A stretch of 64,000 bases of DNA, from assembly GCA_937996625.1 (NCBI GenBank), contig CALKVA010000005.1, positions 62,001 to 126,000 of the forward strand. The letters are read 5' to 3'. The notes under the pieces are model-generated. The model did no database searches and had not been told where the DNA came from. It was given only the letters and a program-made list of their open reading frames with translations. Positions 27,719-36,629 of this stretch are shown here, piece after piece (within the stretch, counting starts at the first letter, position 1; each line of letters begins with the position of its first letter). Source of the DNA: UBA5951 sp009936885. Its GTDB lineage: Bacteria > Pseudomonadota > Alphaproteobacteria > Puniceispirillales > Puniceispirillaceae. The translations under genes and the position numbers were made by a program.

Positions 27719-30007
27719 TTACTTTTGTGCAAAATATAATCGCTCTGCAGTAGCAGGACTATCAAGATTTGGATATTGAGATTGCAGACTCTTCAATGCG
27801 TGCGAATATGCGAAAAATACACTCATCGCTAACATAAATGGTGGCTCACCAACCGCTTTAGAGCGATTAATCGTTTCTGCTAAATTGCCTTGTCCTTCGT
27901 AAAACGCAATATTCCAATTATTGGGCACATCTGAACAGGTCGGGATTTTATAAGTTGCAGGCGAATGTGTCATTAATGTGCCATTATCTGCATATACTAA
28001 TTCCTCCATACTCATCCAGCCAAGCCCCTGTACAAACCCGCCTTCAATTTGTCCTCTATCTATTGCAGGGTTTATAGAACTGCCAACATCATGCAAAATA
28101 TCAACACCGACAACTTTGCTCTCACCCGTTAATGTATCAAGAATAATTTCACTAACCGCCGCACCATACACAAAATAATAAAACGGTCTTCCTTTTCTTT
28201 TATCTGGATCCCAGTGAATTTCAGGCGTCTTGTAAAATCCTGTAGAAGATAGCGAGACGCGTCCTATCCAGCACTTCTCAGCTGCCTGCGAAAACGTCAT
28301 TTGCGCCTTATTAAAAATGATAATCTTTCCATCAGAAAACCCAACATCTGAAGTCTCGCACTGATATAGCTCTGCCAAATGAGTTGCCATTCTATCTTTG
28401 ATTTGAGTTGCCGCAAAATAAGCCGCCATTCCATTTAAATCTGTTCCAGATGAGGCAGCAGTCGCAGACGTATTTGGCACTTTGTTTGTATCTGTTGCGC
28501 TGATTTTAACAGTTGCAGACTCTATTCCGAAAGTATCTGCTACAATTTTTCTAACCTTGGTAAACAAGCCCTGCCCCATCTCAGTGCCACCATGATTTAA
28601 ATAGACAGAACCATCAGAATATACATGAACCAGCGCACCTGCCTGATTGAGCATCAGCTTGTTGAATGAAATACCAAATTTAACAGGCGTTAATGCGATA
28701 CCTCTTTTTATGTTCTTAGATATCTTATTAAAATTCTCGATTTCTTGGCGTCTATTCTTATAATCTGATGTTTTCTCTAGCGTATCTACCAACTCATTTA
28801 TAATACAATCAGTTACAACCTGCCCATAAGGTGTGTGCTGCTCCTCCCTATTAGGGGTTTGATGGTCTGCGTAAAAATTTCTTTTTCTTATTATTATAGG
28901 ATCACATTTCAGAAAATGAGCTATGTGGTCTATCACACGCTCCATAGCCAACATGCCTTGCGGGCCCCCAAATCCCCTGAATGCTGTATTTGACGGTGTG
29001 TTTGTTCTATATAGATTTGCTACGATTTCAATATTCTGGATATAATAGCTATTTTCAGAATGCATTAGCGCTCGCTCTGCAATTGCTGAAGATAAATCCA
29101 TAGACATTCCGCAGCGCATGTCATGTTGAAACTGTAGCGCTTGTATCAGACCGTTTTCATCAAATCCAACTTTGTAGGATGTGATAAAATCATGTCTTTT
29201 ACCTGTTATTCTCATATCATCATCACGGTCATAAACAAGTTTACAAGGCCTGCCTGTTTTATGAGCGGCAATAGCAACAATACATGCAGGCAGATTAGCC
29301 TGACTTTCTTTACCCCCAAACGCGCCCCCCATGCGTCGCACTTCAATCGTAACATTATGAAGTGGCAATCCTAGAACATCTGCAACCTTATGCTGAACCT
29401 CGGTTGGATGCTGTGATGAGACATAGATTTGAATGTCGCGGCCTTCTTTTGGAAGTGCTAATGCGGCTTGACCTTCAAGATAAAAATGCTCTTGTCCACC
29501 AATTGAAATTTTGCCTTCGATTATATGAGTTGAATGTTTAATAGAGGTTGTAAAATCTCCTTGGGACATCGTTTTAGGAGCGCATAATAATGTTTTTTCA
29601 AGCTTTGCCTGCTCTAGGGTAATGATGGGGGGGTTTTCAAGATATTCTATTTTGGCTTTTTTAATAGCTGCCTTAGCAGATTCAAGAGATTCAGCAATCA
29701 CTGCAAATATTACCTGCCCATTATACAGAACCTCATTTTCAGCAAAAATAGGGTCATCCCCGAATATCGGGCTTGAGTCATTTTTGCCAGGAATGTCTTT
29801 TGCTGAAATAACATCCACGATGCCTGGCGAACTTTTAACATCCTTCAACGACATCTTGGCGATTTCACCGTAGGCAATGTTACTCAAACCAAGGAGTATA
29901 TGTAAACAGCTCGTGGGCACAGCAATATCATCCACATAAGTAGCGCGTCCTGTTACATGCAACTTAGCACTATCGTGAAATTCGGGCGTGTTAATCTGCT
30001 CAGCCAT
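27719..30007 (-). CDS. xdhB: Xanthine dehydrogenase, molybdopterin-binding subunit
   Basis: The 762-residue large subunit of the bacterial XdhAB enzyme, which oxidises hypoxanthine to xanthine and urate. It has the HVTGRATYVDDI start, the substrate and molybdenum-site segments GGAFGGKESQ and TNTPSNTAFRGFGGPQG, and RSKAVGEPPFMLA with the catalytic Glu. I chose ATG 30007 (MAEQINTP), which overlaps the xdhA stop by 8 bp (ATGGCTGA); an earlier Met at 30025 would lie in xdhA. Confidence 0.95.
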   Translation of the reverse strand: MAEQINTPEFHDSAKLHVTGRATYVDDIAVPTSCLHILLGLSNIAYGEIAKMSLKDVKSSPGIVDVISAKDIPGKNDSSPIFGDDPIFAENEVLYNGQVIFAVIAESLESAKAAIKKAKIEYLENPPIITLEQAKLEKTLLCAPKTMSQGDFTTSIKHSTHIIEGKISIGGQEHFYLEGQAALALPKEGRDIQIYVSSQHPTEVQHKVADVLGLPLHNVTIEVRRMGGAFGGKESQANLPACIVAIAAHKTGRPCKLVYDRDDDMRITGKRHDFITSYKVGFDENGLIQALQFQHDMRCGMSMDLSSAIAERALMHSENSYYIQNIEIVANLYRTNTPSNTAFRGFGGPQGMLAMERVIDHIAHFLKCDPIIIRKRNFYADHQTPNREEQHTPYGQVVTDCIINELVDTLEKTSDYKNRRQEIENFNKISKNIKRGIALTPVKFGISFNKLMLNQAGALVHVYSDGSVYLNHGGTEMGQGLFTKVRKIVADTFGIESATVKISATDTNKVPNTSATAASSGTDLNGMAAYFAATQIKDRMATHLAELYQCETSDVGFSDGKIIIFNKAQMTFSQAAEKCWIGRVSLSSTGFYKTPEIHWDPDKRKGRPFYYFVYGAAVSEIILDTLTGESKVVGVDILHDVGSSINPAIDRGQIEGGFVQGLGWMSMEELVYADNGTLMTHSPATYKIPTCSDVPNNWNIAFYEGQGNLAETINRSKAVGEPPFMLAMSVFFAYSHALKSLQSQYPNLDSPATAERLYFAQK

Positions 30008-31514
30008 TTTTATGCTCTGCAACAAATGAGGTGCTTATGACTTTTTGAATATCAGCGCCTGCCAAATAGCTTATTGGTTTTCCAGCTAAATTATTAATCG
30101 CCTTAGCAAACAGATTAAGTGCCATGTCATAGCGATATTCTCTGCTGGCTCTCACATCTGAAATAGGCTGAAAATCAGCTTCGATTGCTTTTCTGCATTC
30201 CGCCAATGGCAGGTTTTCAATATCCTGACCAATTAATAATTTGCTCAAAGTTGATGCTGATTTGGGAATAGCTGCCATTCCGCCATATGCGATTTCAGCT
30301 TTTTGAAGAAGCCCGTCATTATCAACAGATAAAAGAAACGCGCCCATCACAGCTGATATATCTTGATCAAACCTTCTGGAAATCTTGAAGGATTGAAATA
30401 CCTCATTGTCCTTTAATTTAGGAATATAAACAGATTGAACAAATTCGCACTCTCTTAAATCCTGTTCTCCATAGGCGATAAAAAAGGAACCAATGGGAAT
30501 AACCCTAATTTCCCCTCCAGAGTTTAGCGTTAATGATGCGCCAAGGGCAATAAATGCAGGAGAGATATCCGCAATCGGAGAGCCATTTGCAATATTACCG
30601 ACAACCGTGCCACTTGCTCTTACCTGTTCTGAGCCAAAACGCCGCCATAACTCCTGCAATGCTTCAAAATGCGCCCCCATTTTCTGCATAGCACCTTCAT
30701 GTGTTACGGCAGCACCTATCACAAAACCTTCATCATCCTCATCAAGCTGGTTTAGCGCCTCAACATTTCCAAGATATAAGAAATGATCCATCTCCATATG
30801 TTTCTTGGTAACCCAAAGCCCAATATCTGTGCCTCCTGACAAAATCAGCGGGTTATGAGTGTGTAAAATTTCTTGAACATTCTGTAAACGCCTTGGCGCA
30901 TCAAACCTAATTTGGCGGTCTAAATGCTTCACCTTTATTGATAATTCTTCTCTTTCTAGATTCTCAATAATAAATTTTTCTTCTTCATCACGAAACAGGG
31001 TATCTCGCTCTTTAACCGGTATGTCATTAGTGTGAAAGGCCGCCTGTTTAATTGGCCTATAACCAGTGCATCTGCATAAATTACCTGCAAATAAATCATC
31101 TATCGCTGCATTATCTAGATTACGATTTTTGCACCAGCCAGCATATAATGACATCACAAAACCAGGTGTACAAAATCCGCATTGTGAGGCATGATTTTCA
31201 ACAAAAGCTGTCTGAACTGGGTGCAACTCACCAGTATTAGAGGCTAATCCCTCGACAGTTCGAACCGAACATCCATCAAGCATCGGTAAAAATAAAATAC
31301 AGCTATTAACAGCGCGCCATGCAACCGCTTTAGAGCTATAGTCATACCTTCCTATGACAACCGTGCATGCGCCGCAATCACCCTCTGCACATCCCTCTTT
31401 CGTACCAGTTAAATTTTTATTGTTTCTTAACCAGTTCATCAGTGTGAGGTCTGATTTTATAGGGGGTATTCTCTCTATTTCGCCATTCAGCATTAAAATG
31501 ATATCTTCACGCAT
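30000..31514 (-). CDS. xdhA: Xanthine dehydrogenase, FeS and FAD subunit
   Basis: A 504-residue subunit. The N-terminal plant-type 2Fe-2S domain has EGCAEGDCGACTVV, the second 2Fe-2S domain has SQCGFCTPGFVMS and NLCRCTGYRPIKQA, and the FAD domain follows from about 180 with LILSGGTDIGLWVTKKH and GNIANGSPIADISPA. Electrons pass from the molybdenum site through both clusters to FAD and NAD. ATG 31514 has AAAAGG upstream; ATG 31553 would add 13 residues without a ribosome site. The divergent uraH gene starts 197 bp away, leaving an AT-rich shared promoter region. Confidence 0.95.
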   Translation of the reverse strand: MREDIILMLNGEIERIPPIKSDLTLMNWLRNNKNLTGTKEGCAEGDCGACTVVIGRYDYSSKAVAWRAVNSCILFLPMLDGCSVRTVEGLASNTGELHPVQTAFVENHASQCGFCTPGFVMSLYAGWCKNRNLDNAAIDDLFAGNLCRCTGYRPIKQAAFHTNDIPVKERDTLFRDEEEKFIIENLEREELSIKVKHLDRQIRFDAPRRLQNVQEILHTHNPLILSGGTDIGLWVTKKHMEMDHFLYLGNVEALNQLDEDDEGFVIGAAVTHEGAMQKMGAHFEALQELWRRFGSEQVRASGTVVGNIANGSPIADISPAFIALGASLTLNSGGEIRVIPIGSFFIAYGEQDLRECEFVQSVYIPKLKDNEVFQSFKISRRFDQDISAVMGAFLLSVDNDGLLQKAEIAYGGMAAIPKSASTLSKLLIGQDIENLPLAECRKAIEADFQPISDVRASREYRYDMALNLFAKAINNLAGKPISYLAGADIQKVISTSFVAEHKNG

Positions 31515-31710
31515 TTCAATAAACCTTTTTCGAAAAGAGGTTAAAACGGACATATTACTGATACACTAAGAAAAAATTACATTATATTTTAGCTTTTTGA
31601 AATTAAAATATGGGTTTGCTGGCGTTGATGTAACTAAAACGGAATTATTTGTATTTTAATAGATAACGTTTTACAGTGAATTTTAATGCGATTTGTTATG
31701 AGACAATAAA

Positions 31711-32058
31711 ATGAATAATGGTTATCTGACCACACATGTTCTTGATATTGGAATAGGCAAGCCTGGCTTCGATATTCCGATTGAGCTTTTTAATGATGGC
31801 GGGGACCTCATTCACCAGGTCACTACAAACTCAGATGGCAGAACAGAAGCCCCCTTATTGTCAGAGGCGGACTTTAAGACAGGTAAATATGCTCTGATTT
31901 TTAGCGTTAAAAATTATCTAAAGCAAAATCATCAACTTGTTGAAGAACCATTTTATGATCACATTAAAATCGAATTTATGATAAGGGATCAATACGCACA
32001 TTACCATGTCCCGTTGCTATTATCACCCTATGGATATAGCACTTATCGGGGGAGCTGA
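31711..32058 (+). CDS. uraH: 5-hydroxyisourate hydrolase
   Basis: A 115-residue transthyretin-like enzyme that hydrolyses 5-hydroxyisourate to OHCU. It begins with LTTHVLDIGIGKPG, containing the active-site His, and ends with the diagnostic YRGS tetrad; HYHVPLLLSPYGYSTYRGS carries the second His. No signal peptide. It is 11 bp before puuD, the enzyme that makes its substrate. Confidence 0.95.
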   Translation: MNNGYLTTHVLDIGIGKPGFDIPIELFNDGGDLIHQVTTNSDGRTEAPLLSEADFKTGKYALIFSVKNYLKQNHQLVEEPFYDHIKIEFMIRDQYAHYHVPLLLSPYGYSTYRGS

Positions 32059-32069
32059 GAGTAGAATTT

Positions 32070-33320
32070 ATGGATGCTGATTTTTTAATTCCTGTATTAT
32101 GGGAATGGCTTGAATTTGCCGTTCGCTGGTTACATGTTATAACCGCTATTTCATGGATTGGAACCTCCTTTTACTTTATTGCGCTTGATTTAGGATTAAG
32201 GAAAATTAGTGCCAATGAAGACGGAATTGCAGGCGAGGAATGGCAAGTTCATGGTGGCGGATTTTATAATATCAGAAAATATACCGTAGCGCCTTCTCAC
32301 CTACCTGAGCATTTAACTTGGTTTAAATGGGAGGCTTATGCCACCTGGATATCCGGTTTTGCTTTAATGGCTATCGTATATTACCTCGGCGCTGATATAT
32401 TTCTGATTGATGATAATAAAATGGCTATGCCTATTTATCTTGGCATTTTTATATCGATTACCTCTCTTGGCATTACTTGGATAATCTATGATATTCTATG
32501 CAAGAGTGGCATTGGGAAAAACAGTAATTTACTGATGATTCTTCTATTTGGTTATATTGTTGTATTAGCATGGGGATTTGACCAGATATTTACAGGAAGA
32601 GCTGCCTTTATTCATTTAGGCGCTGTTACGGCTACCATAATGGCTTTTAATGTCTTCATGGTTATCATCCCAAAACAAAAGATAGTAATTGCCGCTCTAA
32701 AAGCTGGTAAGACGCCAGATGCCCACTATGGGTTTGTTGCCAAACAACGCTCAACGCATAACAACTATCTAACACTTCCAGTTCTTTTCTTGATGTTGTC
32801 TAATCATTATCCACTGTCCTTTTCAACAGAATATAATTGGATTATTGCATCCGTTGTTTTCTTAATGGGTGTTACCATACGCCATTACTTTAATACAATT
32901 CATGCAAGGAAGGGCAATCCGATTTGGACATGGTTCGCAACCTTGGGGCTGTTCATCATAGTGATTATTTTATCTGTCTATCCAGCGTTTAAAGGTAATA
33001 TGAATGAGCGCGCAGAAATAACAATATCGCAAGCAAATTTAACGAAAAAGCAGGTTGAACTCGCAAAAGCAGAGAATTTCGACGAGATTGTTGAAATTGT
33101 CTATACAAGATGCAATATGTGCCATGCAGCTGAGCCTTATTACGATGGCATTGTTATTGCTCCAAAACATGTTATTTTAGAAACTGAGCTTGATGTTTTA
33201 AAACATGCCCGCCAAATTTATGTAAATTCTGCTATTTCGCATGCCATGCCACCAGCTAATTTAGCATCTATGGAGAGAGCAGAGCGCACGTTAATCGCCC
33301 AATGGTACGAAAAAAATTAA
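32070..33320 (+). CDS. puuD: Membrane urate oxidase PuuD with C-terminal cytochrome c
   Basis: A 416-residue protein. The membrane part (about 1-325, eight or so helices) opens WLHVITAISWIGTSFYFIAL and is the DUF989/PuuD urate-hydroxylating domain. The C-terminal cytochrome c domain has CNMCH at 348-352 as heme site, and Met393 in HAMPPANL as probable sixth ligand. PuuD oxidises urate to 5-hydroxyisourate and passes electrons to the respiratory chain, so no hydrogen peroxide is made, unlike the soluble cofactor-free uricase. Both domains are intact here. The pseudoazurin gene next door reads toward it and may supply the electron acceptor. Confidence 0.92.
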   Translation: MDADFLIPVLWEWLEFAVRWLHVITAISWIGTSFYFIALDLGLRKISANEDGIAGEEWQVHGGGFYNIRKYTVAPSHLPEHLTWFKWEAYATWISGFALMAIVYYLGADIFLIDDNKMAMPIYLGIFISITSLGITWIIYDILCKSGIGKNSNLLMILLFGYIVVLAWGFDQIFTGRAAFIHLGAVTATIMAFNVFMVIIPKQKIVIAALKAGKTPDAHYGFVAKQRSTHNNYLTLPVLFLMLSNHYPLSFSTEYNWIIASVVFLMGVTIRHYFNTIHARKGNPIWTWFATLGLFIIVIILSVYPAFKGNMNERAEITISQANLTKKQVELAKAENFDEIVEIVYTRCNMCHAAEPYYDGIVIAPKHVILETELDVLKHARQIYVNSAISHAMPPANLASMERAERTLIAQWYEKN

Positions 33321-33328
33321 TCGAGATA

Positions 33329-33775
33329 TTATAGTTTTTCCAGCATGCTTGCTAATTTCTTTTTGCTTTTTCCTAAGGCTTTTGCCTCTGCGATGGCGGC
33401 CTTATTTGAGGTATCACCGCCGACCACTATAAGTCCTATCATTCCAATGCCCTTATGCGGCGTACACCAATAATAATAAATGCCTGGTTTTTCTAATACG
33501 ATATCATACTGCTTATTCATTTTGCTTCTTTTAGGCAGTGAAACACTATCAGGGCCAGCAACAAACTCAACATTATGACCTTTTGATTTTAGCCATATAA
33601 TCTTATCGCCCACATGTGAATATAGAATTTCTGGTGCGTAAGACTTATCAAGCATTTCTACTTTTAATTCTTCAGATAAACCTATTTTTACAAAGAATAG
33701 CATCGCGATGATTGCCATCATCGTCAGTACCCGCGACAGGTTTATATTTATGTCACATTTCGTCATTGAACCCAC
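33329..33775 (-). CDS. Pseudoazurin-like blue copper protein
   Basis: A 148-residue secreted cupredoxin. A signal peptide follows an N-terminal stretch (VLTMMAIIAMLFFVKIGLSE cleaved about there), and the mature part has the type 1 copper ligands His in SKGHNVEFV, Cys and His in YYYWCTPHKGIGM, and the Met at its end. A helical C-terminal tail (AIAEAKALGKSKKKLASML) follows, as in pseudoazurins. It carries electrons in the periplasm. It is convergent with puuD (8 bp between the ends) and lies between puuD and uraD. The start is uncertain: GTG 33775 or ATG 33766. Confidence 0.85.
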   Translation of the reverse strand: MGSMTKCDININLSRVLTMMAIIAMLFFVKIGLSEELKVEMLDKSYAPEILYSHVGDKIIWLKSKGHNVEFVAGPDSVSLPKRSKMNKQYDIVLEKPGIYYYWCTPHKGIGMIGLIVVGGDTSNKAAIAEAKALGKSKKKLASMLEKL

Positions 33776-33940
33776 TATCCCCCTTTTGATACAAAAACGC
33801 TGCCCTTATAAACCTAACCATGCTCAATAGTTTATATATGAAATGCGTTTGGAAATTGCTTAGATAGACATTAAAGACTAAGATACTAAATAAAACCTTT
33901 TGTTAAATCAACATTAAGCCCATGTTTTCTGGAGATATAC

Positions 33941-34456
33941 ATGACTAAGAAGATCACCCCTTCAGAATTAACTGAAACAGAGTTTTTAGCGATATTTGGA
34001 GGCGTATTTGAGAAATCACCCTGGATCGCAGAAGCATTATTTCAATCAGGTATGGTAGAGGCTTTTAATAGTGCTGAGGGCCTGCATGATGCGATGGCAG
34101 GCATATTCAAAGCATCCACACATGAAAGACGACTTAACGTGCTATTGGCGCACCCCGATCTTGCCGGAAAACTAGCACAACGCGGAGAGCTGACGCCAGA
34201 ATCCACTAATGAGCAAAAATCTGCAGGTCTTGATCAGCTAACCCCAGAAGAATTCTCAAAATTTCAGGATTTAAACACAGCCTATATGGATAAGCACGGA
34301 TTTCCATTTATTATCGCGGTAAAGGGGCTGACAAAATCAGAAATTCTCACTCAATTCAAGATAAGGGTGAATAATTCAAACTCCGTTGAATTTGATGAAG
34401 CTTGTATGCAGGTTGAAAAAATAGCCAAACTTCGCATCACGGAAATTCTTGATTAA
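33941..34456 (+). CDS. uraD: OHCU decarboxylase
   Basis: A 171-residue enzyme that decarboxylates 2-oxo-4-hydroxy-4-carboxy-5-ureidoimidazoline to S-allantoin. LLAHPDLAGKLA carries the family's catalytic His region, and EQKSAGLDQLTPEEFSKFQD with KHGFPFIIAVKGLTKSEIL are characteristic. Together with puuD and uraH it completes urate to allantoin. No allantoinase gene is in the window. Confidence 0.94.
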   Translation: MTKKITPSELTETEFLAIFGGVFEKSPWIAEALFQSGMVEAFNSAEGLHDAMAGIFKASTHERRLNVLLAHPDLAGKLAQRGELTPESTNEQKSAGLDQLTPEEFSKFQDLNTAYMDKHGFPFIIAVKGLTKSEILTQFKIRVNNSNSVEFDEACMQVEKIAKLRITEILD

Positions 34457-34485
34457 CAGGTAGCAAACGGTATTTTTATTCTTGT

Positions 34486-35172
34486 TTATTCTTGGCTCTT
34501 TTGTGGGGGGACTAAATGATGCAGCATAAAACAGCCAGCAGAAATTGAGGGTCCAACCAGAAACGCAAATAATACCGTGCCTACCCCAACCGTGCCACCT
34601 AACATCCAACCAGATACCACAACTAATATTTCTATCGTACTTCGAACCAGAGAAATAGGAAGGTTTGTAACGCGTGTTAATCCTGTCATAAGACCATCTC
34701 TTGGCCCTGGACCAAGATTGGCACTAAGATAAATTGCTGCCCCAAATCCAACGATTAACACTCCGATGAGGGATTGCAGGATCTGAAAAATATATAGATC
34801 TGGTTTTGGAAGATAGGGTAGCGATATATCTAGCATCAATGCCACAATAAACGCATTCGCAATTGTTCCCAATCCAGGCATTTGACGCAAGGGTATCCAT
34901 GTTAGCAAAACAGCGATGCTAATGATAAAAGTAGCAAATCCGATAGTCCAGCCAGTTAATATGCTTATCCCTTCTGCTAAGGTAGTCCATGGGCTAACGC
35001 CGGCTCCCGCAGCCAGCAAGAGCGCTTCCCCAAGGCCAAATAAAACCAAACCAAAAAGTAACACCAATAAGCTTATAACAGGGGGCTGGAAGGTCAACGC
35101 CTTTGGCGATCTCCAGATTAATTTGGGAACCTGTTTTATATATAAAAACTGTAATTTGCTAGAAATACTCAT
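34486..35172 (-). CDS. YczE/YitT-like integral membrane protein
   Basis: A 228-residue protein with five to six helices. GLVLFGLGEALLLAAGAGVS-PWTTL and SANLGPGPRDGLMTGLTRVT are the YczE family's two internal repeats, each with a G-x-x-P-W or GPGPRDG motif. The function is unknown. It is convergent with uraD and alone on its strand. Confidence 0.8.
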   Translation of the reverse strand: MSISSKLQFLYIKQVPKLIWRSPKALTFQPPVISLLVLLFGLVLFGLGEALLLAAGAGVSPWTTLAEGISILTGWTIGFATFIISIAVLLTWIPLRQMPGLGTIANAFIVALMLDISLPYLPKPDLYIFQILQSLIGVLIVGFGAAIYLSANLGPGPRDGLMTGLTRVTNLPISLVRSTIEILVVVSGWMLGGTVGVGTVLFAFLVGPSISAGCFMLHHLVPPQKSQE

Positions 35173-35397
35173 CTAAACCTCAAAACTTAACAATAGTACA
35201 GCACCCTAGCTCAGCTAATGCGATGCGTCATTATATTAAAATTTATATTTTGGATCTGCCGGATAGGTATCTGATAAAAAAATAATCCGAAGATAGAAAA
35301 GCTTTCCTGTTCGGTGTAAACAATAATAACGGCAGGGATATCAATCGCCGTTAATGAGGCAGTTGATGGATGAGTTTTATTTGGTTAAAAAACTATA

Positions 35398-36588
35398 ATG
35401 CGTAAATTTGATGTTCTTATAATAGGCGCAGGTGCGGCAGGGTTAATGTGCGCTCATATCGCCGGCAAGAGAGGCAGGTCTGTGCTACTATTAGATCATG
35501 CAAAAAAGCCAGCTGAGAAAATCCGGATTTCAGGGGGCGGTAGATGCAATTTTACAAATCACTATTCAAGCCCGTCTGCATTTATTTCTAATAATCCCCA
35601 TTTTTGTAAATCTATTTTTAGCCGATATACTCAAAGAGATTTTATAGAATTAGTACGATCTCATAAAATTGATTTTCATGAAAAAAAATTAGGTCAACTT
35701 TTCTGCGATAATAGTGCTCAAGATATTATAAAAATGCTACTAGACGAGTGTGACCGCGCAAACGTAATTCTGCAGCTGGAAACACATATTAAAACGATAG
35801 AAGCATCTGGGAGCGGCTATAAGGTAAGCGTTAAAGCAATCGATGCTATCGAAGCAATTGAATGCGAATCCCTAGTAATAGCAACAGGCGGTTTATCAAT
35901 TCCTAAGATTGGTGCCAGCAGATTCGGGTATGATATTGCCCAGCAGTTTGGTCTTAAAGTAACAAGCCTGAAGCCAGCTTTGGTGCCCCTCACCTTTCAT
36001 TCTGAATTTCTAGATAGATGCCGTGCACTTTCAGGGGTTAGTGTCGATGCCGAAATTTCCTTTGGGACAATTTGCTTCAGAGAAGGCTTGTTATTTACCC
36101 ATCGCGGTCTATCTGGCCCGTCAGTGTTACAAATAAGCTCTTATTGGGATGAGAATCGCGAGATTACAATTAATCTATTGCCGGAGCTTGATTTAATAGA
36201 TTTTTTGAAACGTTGTAAATCAGAGTCGCCCAAACAATCTATTCATACAGCCCTCAGCCAGCATCTGCCAAAACGACTTGCAGAAGATATTTTAAACGAG
36301 CTTGGGCTTGCTGGAAGGCTTGCCGATTTATCGCACGCAAAATTACAAATTTTGAGTGAGCGCATCCAAAAATGGCTTGTTATTCCAAATGGAACCGAGG
36401 GATATCGCACCGCAGAGGTTACCTGCGGCGGCGTAGATGTGGATTCTATTTCTGCAAAAACCATGCAGTCTAAATCGCAAGAAGGGCTTTACTTCATTGG
36501 AGAGGTAATAGATGTAACAGGGCATCTAGGGGGGTATAATTTCCAATGGGCTTGGTCATCTGGGTTTGTTGCTGGACAAAATGTCTAA
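35398..36588 (+). CDS. HI0933-like flavoprotein (NAD(P)/FAD-dependent oxidoreductase)
   Basis: The 396-residue protein has the FAD-binding GAGAAGLMCAHIAGKRG near the N terminus, AEKIRISGGGRCNFTN at about 36-51, LVIATGGLSIPKIGASRFGY and the C-terminal GEVIDVTGHLGGYNFQWAWS. These are the fingerprints of the YhiN/HI0933 family, whose physiological reaction is not settled. It begins at ATG 35398 and is convergent with the next gene. Confidence 0.9.
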   Translation: MRKFDVLIIGAGAAGLMCAHIAGKRGRSVLLLDHAKKPAEKIRISGGGRCNFTNHYSSPSAFISNNPHFCKSIFSRYTQRDFIELVRSHKIDFHEKKLGQLFCDNSAQDIIKMLLDECDRANVILQLETHIKTIEASGSGYKVSVKAIDAIEAIECESLVIATGGLSIPKIGASRFGYDIAQQFGLKVTSLKPALVPLTFHSEFLDRCRALSGVSVDAEISFGTICFREGLLFTHRGLSGPSVLQISSYWDENREITINLLPELDLIDFLKRCKSESPKQSIHTALSQHLPKRLAEDILNELGLAGRLADLSHAKLQILSERIQKWLVIPNGTEGYRTAEVTCGGVDVDSISAKTMQSKSQEGLYFIGEVIDVTGHLGGYNFQWAWSSGFVAGQNV

Positions 36589-36629
36589 CTCGATATTAAT
36601 CCCAGAAGCCCCCCTTGCCTATTATTGAT

